In this document: positions 42,493 through 51,146 of the stretch, piece by piece
Numbering within the stretch: the stretch's first letter is position 1
Layout of the letters: every line of letters starts with the position of its first letter
Assembly (NCBI GenBank): GCA_032595675.1
Contig: JAVQMD010000001.1
Span: forward strand, 2,388,640 to 2,452,639
Source of the DNA: Candidatus Electrothrix rattekaaiensis
GTDB taxonomy: Bacteria > Desulfobacterota > Desulfobulbia > Desulfobulbales > Desulfobulbaceae
DNA length: 64,000 nucleotides
Direction of reading: 5' to 3'
Made by a program: the position numbers and the translations under genes
The notes under the pieces: generated by a model
Told to the model about the DNA's origin: nothing
The model's database searches: none
The model's input: the letters and a program-made list of their open reading frames with translations, nothing else

Positions 42493-43800
42493 TCAGTTTT
42501 TCAGCAAATAATCCGCAAGAGCTTCAAGTTCGGCTTCTGACCCGTTAAAAGGCGGCATAACCATATTTGCCGGTTCCGGCGGCTGGTTAATAAATCCCAT
42601 AAGAGCCTTCTTATCATACCGCTGCGACAGGTTGCTGATGTCAGGACCGTTTGAGCCTCCCTGCCCTTTATAGACATGACATGCCTGACACTGGAAAGTC
42701 TTGAATACCTGAGCACCGTCAGCAGGAGCTGCTTGGACTGCTTGGCTGCCACTCCCCGTCTGCTCAATAGCCTCTTTGGGATTAATCTTTTCCTGGTACG
42801 CACGGGTCAACTGTTGATCCATACGCATGGTGCCCCAGATCAAATAGGGTTTTCTGGCCCTTTCACGGGTGAAGCCGCCGATAAAAAAGGCGATGAACAT
42901 GGCGATCGAGGCCGCCAGTAGGGCCTTACGTCCTTTTTCATGTCCTTTAACCCAGTAAAGAATCGTGCAGATGACCGCAACAGTGGCCAGTCCAATCATG
43001 GTGTACAGAAAAGGCGTAGCAGCACCGCCGGTCAACTGTGCCCAAGGATTAGGCTTAGGAAGTGCCTCTGTAGCTGATTTCACTTTGAACAGGAAGGATA
43101 TGCCTGAGATCGGTTGCAAAAAAAGCAGGGTACCGCCGATTACTCCGGTAAATCGGTTGACCTTGGCATAATACTGCTGATCCTCACTCGGTTTCGTGGA
43201 TTTCCAATAGGTCCAGACAAAAATAAGCAGAGCACCGTTGATCAGACAGGGTAAAATAATATGAAAAGTGGACTCAATAAGAATAGGGGTATTAAAGGCA
43301 TCCCAACGACTCTGCGTTTCCATCCACTTACCGGGAACCATCATGAAGGCCCAGATGGCATTAATCAGGACTCCGGCCGCTATGGAAAAAAAAGCGGTAC
43401 ATAAGCCGTAAAAAATATGCATGCCACGAGAAACAGAATCCCACGTGTTATGATAGATAACGGCAAAAATCATCAGCAGTAAAAAAACACCTCCCTCAGC
43501 CAGAAAAGGCCAAAACTGCATTGAGTAAAGAAAAGCACCAAACGGAGGCCACAGACCGATGGTCAGCACCACTATAGCGACACCGAGCACACCGTTGATC
43601 TTCATCATGTCGGAAAGAAAACCTGACACACTCCGAGCCAGCCTTATGTAGTCGTTGTCCTTTTTTTTGATTCCCCACCATTCAGAAAAAACAGCCAGCA
43701 CAGAACCGCCGACTGCAAAAAAAGCAAAAAAAACGTGAACCAGTATAACTACCGCCATAATAATACTGTTTCCCAACAAGGGAAAATCTATTCTGTCCAC
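42493..43800 (-). CDS. Cytochrome bd-type quinol oxidase subunit I-like protein fused to cytochrome c
   Basis: 435 residues. Eight or nine membrane helices match CydA-like proteins: LGNSIIMAVVILVHVFFAFFAVGG with a helix-borne His (axial ligand candidate), GLWPPFGAFLYSMQFWPFLAEGGVFLLLM, HIILPCLINGALLIFVW. The periplasmic C-terminus is a monohaem cytochrome c domain with CQACH (near 370) and a Met-containing PPEPANMVMPPF. No subunit II gene is adjacent. Probably transfers electrons between quinone and c-type haem or oxygen; such fusions occur in deltaproteobacteria. The long CydA Q-loop is absent. Confidence 0.82.
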   Translation of the reverse strand: MDRIDFPLLGNSIIMAVVILVHVFFAFFAVGGSVLAVFSEWWGIKKKDNDYIRLARSVSGFLSDMMKINGVLGVAIVVLTIGLWPPFGAFLYSMQFWPFLAEGGVFLLLMIFAVIYHNTWDSVSRGMHIFYGLCTAFFSIAAGVLINAIWAFMMVPGKWMETQSRWDAFNTPILIESTFHIILPCLINGALLIFVWTYWKSTKPSEDQQYYAKVNRFTGVIGGTLLFLQPISGISFLFKVKSATEALPKPNPWAQLTGGAATPFLYTMIGLATVAVICTILYWVKGHEKGRKALLAASIAMFIAFFIGGFTRERARKPYLIWGTMRMDQQLTRAYQEKINPKEAIEQTGSGSQAVQAAPADGAQVFKTFQCQACHVYKGQGGSNGPDISNLSQRYDKKALMGFINQPPEPANMVMPPFNGSEAELEALADYLLKN

Positions 43801-44028
43801 CTGTACCCTCCTTTAAAAAAGCCTTGAAGCCTCTCATTTTCCTGCCCTTTAACGGCAGCACTCCCGATGACAACAGCGGCCCAGCATCCCCGTGGATGCT
43901 AATCTGCGAACCCCCGCAGAACGGCTTCGTTTATTACGAAGTTTACACCCTGAAAAAAAAATACTCAAGGCACCGAAAAAAAAATCTCAAAGAAATTTTC
44001 CGCTTATTGACAGGAAACTTTCCACTTT
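43801..44028. other. Intergenic region
   Basis: No gene or clear hairpin; contains two A-rich runs that would be T-runs on the minus strand beyond the acyl-CoA synthetase stop, possible transcription end. Confidence 0.3.
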
Positions 44029-45930
44029 TTACGACTGTTCAGCAGGATACCCTACAATCTCTAATGCCATAGCGATTTCCTCCAGACATGAAGGATCATC
44101 AATGGTGGACGGCATTCGGTATTCTTTGCCAGCTGCGATAGCACGCATAGTGCCGCGCAAGATCTTGCCAGATCGGGTCTTGGGTAGGCGGACGACAACA
44201 ACGGTCTCCCGATAACAGGCAATGGGGCCGATACTGTTACGCACCATCTGAATGAGTTCAGCCTTCAGCTCGTCCTCATCACAGTCTGCACCCGCCTTGA
44301 GCACGACCAGTCCCAGCGGTTTCTGCCCCTTAAGGGAATCGTCAAGACCGATAACAGAGCATTCCGCCACCTGAGAATGGCTCGCAACAATTTCCTCCAT
44401 AGCCCCGGTGGACAGGCGATGTCCGGCAATATTAATCACATCGTCGATCCGTCCCATGACGAACACATACCCGTCCTCATCAATATAGCCGCCGTCACCT
44501 GTTTCATAATATCCCGGATATCTAGACATATACGAGGAAACAAACCGCTCGTCGTTCCGCCACAGGGTTGCCAAGGTGCCGGGAGGCAAGGGCAGCTTGA
44601 TCACGATATTGCCTTCCTCGCCCGGCCCGAGTTCATTGCCCTCGCTGTCAAGGATTTTCACATTATACCCCGGAACCGATTTGGTGGCTGAGCCCGGCTT
44701 CACCGGAAACTGCTCTATACCCATAGGATTCGCCACAATGGCCCAAGCTGTTTCTGTCTGCCACCAATGGTCGATCACCGGTACATTCAACAGATCTTTC
44801 GCCCAATGGTAGGTATCCGGATCCAGACGTTCACCAGCAAGGAAGAGAGTCTTGTACTCCGACAGGTCATAATTTTTAAGAAGCAGCCCTTCAGGATCCT
44901 CCTTCTTTATCGCTCGAAAAGCGGTAGGCGCGGTGAACAACGCCTTTACCTTATGCTCTGCAATCACCCGCCAGAACGCACCCGCATCCGGGGTGCCGAT
45001 GGGCTTTCCTTCATAAACCACCGTGGTGCAGCCATACAAAAGCGGAGCGTAGACAATATAGGAATGGCCGACCACCCAGCCCACATCCGAGGCCGCCCAA
45101 AAAACATCGCCCGGTTCCATATTATAGATATTCTTCATCGACCATTGCAAGGCCACAGCATGACCACCGTTGTCTCTTATCACACCCTTGGGCATACCGG
45201 TCGTACCGGAAGTGTAGAGAATATACAACGGATCAGTGGCTGCCACAGGCACGCAGTCGGCAGGTTCGGCATCTTTGATAATTTCCTGCCAGTGCAAATC
45301 ACCGGGCTGTCCTAGGTCAGCCTGAAGAAAATCCCGCTGAAAGACAATGGTCTTTTCCGGCTTATGCTCTGCCTGCTCTATAGCCGCATCAACAAGCGGT
45401 TTATAAGCCAGCTGCTTCTTGCCTTCAATAGCCCCGGAGGCGCAGATTATCATCTTGGGTTGGGCATGATCAATACGGATCGCCAATTCATTGGCTGCAA
45501 AGCCGCCAAACACCACAGAATGAATCACGCCTAAGCGGGCGCAAGCCAACATGGCGACCAAGGCTTCCGGAATCATGGGCATATAAATAATGATGGTATC
45601 GCCTTTTTCCGCCCCCTGTGCCTTGAGTGCCCCGGCCAGAATCGCCACCTGATCACGGAGCTCTGTCCAGGAAATTTTCCGTACCGTGTCAGTCACCGGA
45701 GAATCATAAATAATAGCTGTTCGATCACCCTGCCCGTTCTCCACATGCCGATCCACAGCATTATAACAGGTATTCAGCTCACCGCCTCGAAACCACCTGT
45801 AAAAAGGTGGATCAGAGCTATCCAGTACAACATCCCATTTTTTGTACCAGCTGACGGCCTCAGCAGCCTCCGCCCAAAATTCTTCGGGATTGTTTAGGCT
45901 TTTGTCAAAGACTTCCTGATAGTTTTCCAT
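44029..45930 (-). CDS. prpE: Propionyl-/acetyl-CoA synthetase
   Basis: 633 residues from the ATG at 45930 (GGGAGATCGC upstream). ANL-superfamily AMP-forming synthetase: YTSGTTGMPKGVIRDNGGHAVAL (P-loop), DVGWVVGHSYIVYAPL, DHWWQTETAW, ETGDGGYIDEDGYVFVMGRIDDVINIAGHRLSTG, and the acetylatable lysine in KTRSGKILRGTMR. The RDNGGHAVAL block and the overall pattern favour PrpE (propionyl-CoA synthetase) over AcsA. Activates short-chain acids with ATP and CoA, fitting propionate or acetate use. Confidence 0.9.
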   Translation of the reverse strand: MENYQEVFDKSLNNPEEFWAEAAEAVSWYKKWDVVLDSSDPPFYRWFRGGELNTCYNAVDRHVENGQGDRTAIIYDSPVTDTVRKISWTELRDQVAILAGALKAQGAEKGDTIIIYMPMIPEALVAMLACARLGVIHSVVFGGFAANELAIRIDHAQPKMIICASGAIEGKKQLAYKPLVDAAIEQAEHKPEKTIVFQRDFLQADLGQPGDLHWQEIIKDAEPADCVPVAATDPLYILYTSGTTGMPKGVIRDNGGHAVALQWSMKNIYNMEPGDVFWAASDVGWVVGHSYIVYAPLLYGCTTVVYEGKPIGTPDAGAFWRVIAEHKVKALFTAPTAFRAIKKEDPEGLLLKNYDLSEYKTLFLAGERLDPDTYHWAKDLLNVPVIDHWWQTETAWAIVANPMGIEQFPVKPGSATKSVPGYNVKILDSEGNELGPGEEGNIVIKLPLPPGTLATLWRNDERFVSSYMSRYPGYYETGDGGYIDEDGYVFVMGRIDDVINIAGHRLSTGAMEEIVASHSQVAECSVIGLDDSLKGQKPLGLVVLKAGADCDEDELKAELIQMVRNSIGPIACYRETVVVVRLPKTRSGKILRGTMRAIAAGKEYRMPSTIDDPSCLEEIAMALEIVGYPAEQS

Positions 45931-45990
45931 GCGATCTCCCAAGGATAGACATTAAATGAAAAATGCTTTTTGAAAAAAATGGTGAGCTAC

Positions 45991-46707
45991 TCACCAAGTT
46001 CGTGTTCCCCAAACAGCAATATGACGATCACTCACTTCTTCACAGCAAAACTCAAGGCCAGCCTGTTTGAGCTGCGCCTGAATTTCATCCAGACGAAAGG
46101 CGGCTAACAATGAGTTGTAAAAATCTTCTTGTAAAATTTCGGGCTCATCAGCAGCATATCTGGCAACAAGGCAACGGGCAGCCTCGGTTGATTCTGGACG
46201 AAACAGATCCATAATCAGGATTGAGCCTCCCGGTGCGATATGCTCCTGAACGGTCTGCCAGAGCACCTCCGGGTTATGGAGATGATGGAGCAGACTGTTA
46301 GACAGGATGACCTGAAAGCCTTCTCGTTCCTCCTCCGGCTTTTCCTGTGCATACGGTAAAGAATGCGGCAAGGAATGAGGTAAGGAGATGCAGGGAAAAT
46401 ATCGACAATGCAGGGCGATGCGATGGGCAAGCTGCTCCAGCGCCACTGCCCGACGTCCCGGTGCCAACATGGCCTCAGAGCCATCAAGCCCGACACAGGT
46501 GCAATCAGGGTATGTACGGGCAAAACGGATAAGGATATCAGCCGGACCGCAGCCAAGGTCAAGAACTTCTCCTTTCCCTGGAAATTGAGGGAATTTTTCT
46601 GCAAACAAAGAGAGGAAAAGCCTATTTGGCCCAGAAAAATCCGCCTGGGCATAGACCAATCCCTGCTCTTCCCCTTCCATAAGCTCCGGCTCAAGAATTC
46701 GATCCAT
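45991..46707 (-). CDS. Class I SAM-dependent methyltransferase
   Basis: 238 residues from the ATG at 46707, with AAGGAG and AAGG upstream; a start at 46758 would overlap prmA. SAM-binding motif I VLDLGCGPADIL, motif II-like GLDGSEAML, and ILSNSLLHHLHNPEVLW then GGSILIMDLFRPES. Substrate unknown; the ubiquinone/menaquinone-type pattern HHLxxPE suggests a small-molecule methyltransferase. Last gene of the four-gene minus operon beginning at 50700. Confidence 0.85.
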   Translation of the reverse strand: MDRILEPELMEGEEQGLVYAQADFSGPNRLFLSLFAEKFPQFPGKGEVLDLGCGPADILIRFARTYPDCTCVGLDGSEAMLAPGRRAVALEQLAHRIALHCRYFPCISLPHSLPHSLPYAQEKPEEEREGFQVILSNSLLHHLHNPEVLWQTVQEHIAPGGSILIMDLFRPESTEAARCLVARYAADEPEILQEDFYNSLLAAFRLDEIQAQLKQAGLEFCCEEVSDRHIAVWGTRTW

Positions 46708-46726
46708 CGCCTTTTGCTCCTTTTTT

Positions 46727-47629
46727 TTATCGTGCCAAAAACAAGGACACCCACTCATCCTCAGAGCGAGCTTCTTGCAAAATGAGGCCTAAGGTCTCAT
46801 ACAGCCTGATGATATTCTTTTCTTGTTCGCCTTGCAGGATACCGGCCAAGACAACCGCTCCTTTTTCCGCCACAAGAGCGGCAATGGCCGGAGCCATCTC
46901 CACCAGGACATCATGGATAATATTGGCACAAACAAGATCAAAGCTGCCAGCCAAATCATTAAGATCATCACCAGAGACGGTGATTTTTCGTTCAAGCGTA
47001 TTATGGGCAATGTTTTCTCCGGCAACCCGTACTGCTTCGGGATCGTTATCAATCGCAACAATATGCTCCGCACCGAACAGGGCAGCCCCCATAGCAAGAA
47101 TCCCCGTCCCTGTCCCGATATCCAGCACTTTCAAAACTCCCCTACTGTCAAAACAGGAGCGAATCAAACCAAGAGCCAGCTTGCTGGAGGCATGCTGACC
47201 TGTGCCGAAGGCCATGCCCGGATCCATTTCAATCACCTGCTCGCCTGCTGCGGGAACATACTCCTCCCAGGAAGGTTTAATTACCAAACCAGGAATAATG
47301 GCAAAGGGGGTAAAAAACTGCTGCCAGGAGGTTGCCCAGTCCTCATCCGCCATAAGGGAACATTGGGGTATCGGCGGGGTGAGGTCGTAAAGAGCGAACA
47401 GCTCTGCCAGTTCCTGCTCAAGCCGTTGCAGGATTTCCGCCTGTTCCGCCTCCCTGTCTTCACCGTCAAGGCAAAAAAATCCGTTAATCAGACTCTGTCC
47501 ATCTTTGACCGGTGTCTGTTCCACTGCTGAACCGCTTAATACGCCCAGCAGGTCAACAACTGCTTCCAGGGTTATTTCGGGGCAGTCCAAACTGGTCTTC
47601 AACCACATAGGGGCAAGAGATTCATTCAT
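46727..47629 (-). CDS. prmA: Ribosomal protein L11 methyltransferase
   Basis: 300 residues. PrmA motifs: EDWATSWQQFFTPFAI, EMDPGMAFGTGQHASSKLAL, VLDIGTGTGILAMGAALFGA, AIDNDPEAVRVAGENIAHN, CANIIHDVLVEMAP and LAGILQGEQ. Methylates L11 (RplK) at several amino groups using S-adenosylmethionine. Twenty bases separate it from the methyltransferase gene downstream and 19 from the reductase gene upstream, so it is co-transcribed. Confidence 0.95.
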   Translation of the reverse strand: MNESLAPMWLKTSLDCPEITLEAVVDLLGVLSGSAVEQTPVKDGQSLINGFFCLDGEDREAEQAEILQRLEQELAELFALYDLTPPIPQCSLMADEDWATSWQQFFTPFAIIPGLVIKPSWEEYVPAAGEQVIEMDPGMAFGTGQHASSKLALGLIRSCFDSRGVLKVLDIGTGTGILAMGAALFGAEHIVAIDNDPEAVRVAGENIAHNTLERKITVSGDDLNDLAGSFDLVCANIIHDVLVEMAPAIAALVAEKGAVVLAGILQGEQEKNIIRLYETLGLILQEARSEDEWVSLFLAR

Positions 47630-47648
47630 GTATTTTCCTGTATTCTCT

Positions 47649-48350
47649 TTAAATATATCCTAAAAAACGTTCAACACGAATTCGCGAGGAGCTGACCCCG
47701 AGAAGGGCCAATTGTTCCCCCATTTCTCTGACCATCACCGGTGGACCGGATACAAGAAAGGTTGCCTCCTGGAGATCCGCTGTTACTTGGGAACGTATAA
47801 TTTTCGAGTTGATTCGCCCCGGATAAGCCTGCATCTTTCCTAAAGAACGCCCCAGCACATGGGCAACCCGAAAACCGGGCAGATGTAGCTTTTGCAGCTT
47901 TGCTAGCTCGTCGGCAAAAGGCACATCATCGTCGTCCGCATTCCCGTAAATCAAAGTAATTCTCCGACGATCATGCCTGGATGCCGAATCAATGAGCATA
48001 CTCAGGATGGGGGTAATGCCAATGCCACCAGCAAGACAGACGATATCATTCGGAATGTCTGCCATAGAAAAATCACCGTTCGGCCCCTTCATTATCACCT
48101 CATCACCCGGATACAACCCTTCGAGATATTGACTATAGGCGGAACCGGTCATCCGTTTGGTGAATTCCAAAAAATCCTGCTGCGGTCCATTACTGAAGGA
48201 TAAAGGATGAACCAACATACCTTCATGCCCGAGACCGACAATCACGTATTGCCCTGCCTGAAAGGAGAAACCCGGCGGACGGGTAAAACGATAACTATTA
48301 ACCTGCGAGGTACGGGGCAGGCGTTCAATAAAACGTACTGTTGTTTCCAT
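47649..48350 (-). CDS. FAD/NAD(P)-binding oxidoreductase (ferredoxin-NADP reductase fold)
   Basis: 233 residues. FNR modules: FAD-binding barrel with GQYVIVGLGHEG and HPLSFSN, FTKRMTGSAYSQYLEGLYPGD, then the NAD-binding half GGIGITPILSMLIDS, LIYGNADDDDVPFADEL and VSGPPVMVREM. Ends FLGYI as in NqrF-like/phenol hydroxylase reductase proteins. No iron-sulphur domain, so it probably works with a separate electron carrier. Starts one base after the MCE gene stop. Confidence 0.85.
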   Translation of the reverse strand: METTVRFIERLPRTSQVNSYRFTRPPGFSFQAGQYVIVGLGHEGMLVHPLSFSNGPQQDFLEFTKRMTGSAYSQYLEGLYPGDEVIMKGPNGDFSMADIPNDIVCLAGGIGITPILSMLIDSASRHDRRRITLIYGNADDDDVPFADELAKLQKLHLPGFRVAHVLGRSLGKMQAYPGRINSKIIRSQVTADLQEATFLVSGPPVMVREMGEQLALLGVSSSRIRVERFLGYI

Positions 48351-48351
48351 A

Positions 48352-50700
48352 TTATCTCTTCTCCTTTCCGCGTACTCTCTTCTTCTTTTCTCCCGCTTGG
48401 ACTCGATGTTGTTCTGTCACCTTTTTTTTCTGCGGCAGAGTAATCTTGGGCGACCAAGCCAACCAGTCTTTATCAGCCTCTTTTGCCAACAGGAAATGAT
48501 CTCCCTCCTCAGCAGACGTACCCGGTTCTTCCGGTGTTGCCATGGCAATACCGCCCGCGATAATAGATTCCAACGATTCTGTTTCCACAGAGACCCCGGA
48601 AAAAAGACCGGCAATCACCTTGACCCCGCCAGCATTCCAGAATCTGGAGCTCCGATGAACAAGAGGGGTATATTCTGATGCAATGACCACATGGATCCAG
48701 ACCATCTGCGCTGTCGGCCCGAGCTCAATACCGGTCACCCTCCCTATTTCCACCTGCCTGTAATAGAGCGGACTGCCTTTTTTCAAAGAGCCTATACGTT
48801 CAGCCTCCAAAACCAAATGCAGGCCGGGTACAGATGCGGAGAGCCTGGGTTCGGAATCCTGGACTACAAAACGGGTTCTCGGACCGCCGCTTCCAGGAAG
48901 GAGATCAAGATACGGTCCAGAAATCAACGTCCCCAGATGCCTGACACCGGAAAGATCCACTCGTGGTTTAACAAGCCAGATATCTGTTGTCTGACGAAAA
49001 AGCCTGCTGAACCTCTGCTGAACCGCTGCCTTGGCAAACACCCTGTCCTTGTCCGAATCATACCAGGTACGGACCAGCGTGCCCACAGTGATTCCCTTAT
49101 ATTTAATTTTTGTCTTCGCTGTAATATCCCCACCGCTGAGAAACTCCAGGGTCAGCACAAGAGAACCCGCCCGCAGTGCTTCTTCTCGTCCAGGATAGAG
49201 CGGAAAGACCTGTTCCTCCGCAATCTGTCCCCCGCCACTGGGTGTAAAAAAGGAAATACCGCCAGCAATGACGGAATTCAGAGAAGCCGTCTGCAAGGAA
49301 ACCCCCTGCAAAGAGGCATCAAGCCGGAAACCGGAAATATTATAAAAACGGGTATTACTTCTGATCAGACTGGTATACTGTTCATAGACGAGGAGTTCCA
49401 CTGCAAGACTGTCCCCGGCTGCACTCAACCGAATATCCGTGACCTCACCGACTTCCTGCTTCTTATACAGAATCGGCGAGCCGAGATGTAGAGAACCGCT
49501 GTCTTCCGCTTCCAACTGAAAACGTTTTCCCGGTCGCAAAAAAAGCTTGGGCATGGGTGAAGATTCAACAACAAAATGATCCTGCTGCTCACCATCCCCG
49601 ATCTGAAAAGTAATATAGACCCCGGAGATCAGCGTTTCCAGATTTTTGATGCCGCTGAGAGAAACTTGAGGACGCACAACCCAGAATCTGCTGTTCTTGC
49701 GAAGGATTTTTTCGGCTCTTGGATCAAGGAGAATACTTGCCGTTACTGTGTGAAAATCATCATTATTGATATCAATCGAACGGACAATACCAGCCTTCAG
49801 CCCCCGAAACATCACCTTGGTTTTCCCCGGCACAATACCGTCACCGCTAGCGAGCTGCAGGGTCATAGGGATACCATACTCAGCGTCTGCAAAATCTTTA
49901 TACAGAGTGAACACCTGATCGGAGTGGGCAGGTCGTGTTTCCTTGATTGACTCTGGTGTTCCGCAAGTAAGTCCACCATAGACAAGCGAGGCCATAGATT
50001 CAACATTAATGCTCAATCCTCGCTGCAAATCGCCAGTAACAGAAAGACCGCTGGCATTCCAAAATCTGGTTTCTTCACGAATCAAATGGCTAAACTCCGG
50101 CTGAATAAGCACATCTAGCATAATACTGCTGTCCTGTTCAAGACGGTAATCATCCACTTTACCGATACGGAGATTCCGACTGTACACATAAGACCCCCTT
50201 TGCAGCGAATACAAGGTATTGGTTTTCAACCTGATATGAAGACCAGGGGTGTCCGCCCCCATGGGAGGCGGCTCAGACATCCCGGAAAAATGGCGCTCAG
50301 ACTTTTTCGAAGCTCCCATACGCAGGGTGATATAGGCTCCGCTGACCAAGGTATCCAGACCGGTGATACGACCTGCGGAGACCTCGGGCCTCACAATCCA
50401 GAACATGGTGTCCGCAACCAAACTCTTTTTGGTCACCCTGTCCATCTCCACGGTAACATCAACACCATCCAGTTCGCTATCCATAACAACGCTTCTGACG
50501 CTTCCCACCTGGATACCCTTATAAATCACCTTGGTTTTCCCGGCTGTGACCCCTTCGGCACCGGAAAAATGAATGGTAATATCAATACCGGAATCACGAT
50601 AACTGCTGATCAGCAGCCAAAAACCGATACAGAGAGCCAGCAGAGGGAGAAACCAAATTGGAGAAACTATCAAACGTTTACGAAGCACAGCTTTTTGCAT
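48352..50700 (-). CDS. pqiB: Multi-MCE (PqiB/LetB-like) intermembrane transport protein
   Basis: 782 residues: one N-terminal membrane helix (WFLPLLALCIGFWLLI), then six MCE domains alternating in two types, starting GVTAGKTKVIYKGIQVG, SLQRGSYVYSRNLRIG, IVPGKTKVMFRGLKAG, SLHLGSPILYKKQEVG, ITAKTKIKYKGITVG and SLKKGSPLYYRQVEIG. PqiB has three and LetB (YebT) seven, so this is an intermediate. Such proteins form tubes moving lipids between membranes. No pqiA gene is adjacent. The C-terminus is Lys-rich and the FNR gene follows directly. Confidence 0.88.
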   Translation of the reverse strand: MQKAVLRKRLIVSPIWFLPLLALCIGFWLLISSYRDSGIDITIHFSGAEGVTAGKTKVIYKGIQVGSVRSVVMDSELDGVDVTVEMDRVTKKSLVADTMFWIVRPEVSAGRITGLDTLVSGAYITLRMGASKKSERHFSGMSEPPPMGADTPGLHIRLKTNTLYSLQRGSYVYSRNLRIGKVDDYRLEQDSSIMLDVLIQPEFSHLIREETRFWNASGLSVTGDLQRGLSINVESMASLVYGGLTCGTPESIKETRPAHSDQVFTLYKDFADAEYGIPMTLQLASGDGIVPGKTKVMFRGLKAGIVRSIDINNDDFHTVTASILLDPRAEKILRKNSRFWVVRPQVSLSGIKNLETLISGVYITFQIGDGEQQDHFVVESSPMPKLFLRPGKRFQLEAEDSGSLHLGSPILYKKQEVGEVTDIRLSAAGDSLAVELLVYEQYTSLIRSNTRFYNISGFRLDASLQGVSLQTASLNSVIAGGISFFTPSGGGQIAEEQVFPLYPGREEALRAGSLVLTLEFLSGGDITAKTKIKYKGITVGTLVRTWYDSDKDRVFAKAAVQQRFSRLFRQTTDIWLVKPRVDLSGVRHLGTLISGPYLDLLPGSGGPRTRFVVQDSEPRLSASVPGLHLVLEAERIGSLKKGSPLYYRQVEIGRVTGIELGPTAQMVWIHVVIASEYTPLVHRSSRFWNAGGVKVIAGLFSGVSVETESLESIIAGGIAMATPEEPGTSAEEGDHFLLAKEADKDWLAWSPKITLPQKKKVTEQHRVQAGEKKKRVRGKEKR

Positions 50701-51146
50701 AAGATCCTTTTCTTCTTCTTCGACAGGCTGCCGTTGCTATTGATTGTAATATCGATTGTATCATCAGGGTTGTTCATTTTATCAAAAAAATCAAATGGAA
50801 AAAATATCAATATTTTCCTCTTCTGTCAAATTCCGATGTTTTGCAGAGGAGAATATGAAAAAGATTGCGAAATAACGACGAATGCCCTACCATATCTTAT
50901 ATTAAGAACTCCCGACATGAACAGGAGGCCGGGTGAAGTGTTCGTTTTCACGAGCGCAACGGACATAGCGGAACCACACCTTGATATGAACACAATGCAT
51001 TCAATCGAAATATATTCTGTCTGATATATTTTTACCTTTTTTGCTTGGTATTGTCAGCCGAACAGAGCCAGTCGCCGAAAAGAACAACGGAGCCCAAAAA
51101 CCGTCATCCTCCGCAGTGCCTGTCTACCGATACATAATATTCTACA
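50701..51146. other. Divergent intergenic region
   Basis: 445 bases between pqiB-like (leftward) and the PEP-synthase-like gene (rightward). AT-rich with no supported gene; should contain both promoters (TTGATTGTAATATCGATTGTATCA-like segment near 50740 could serve leftward). Confidence 0.35.
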
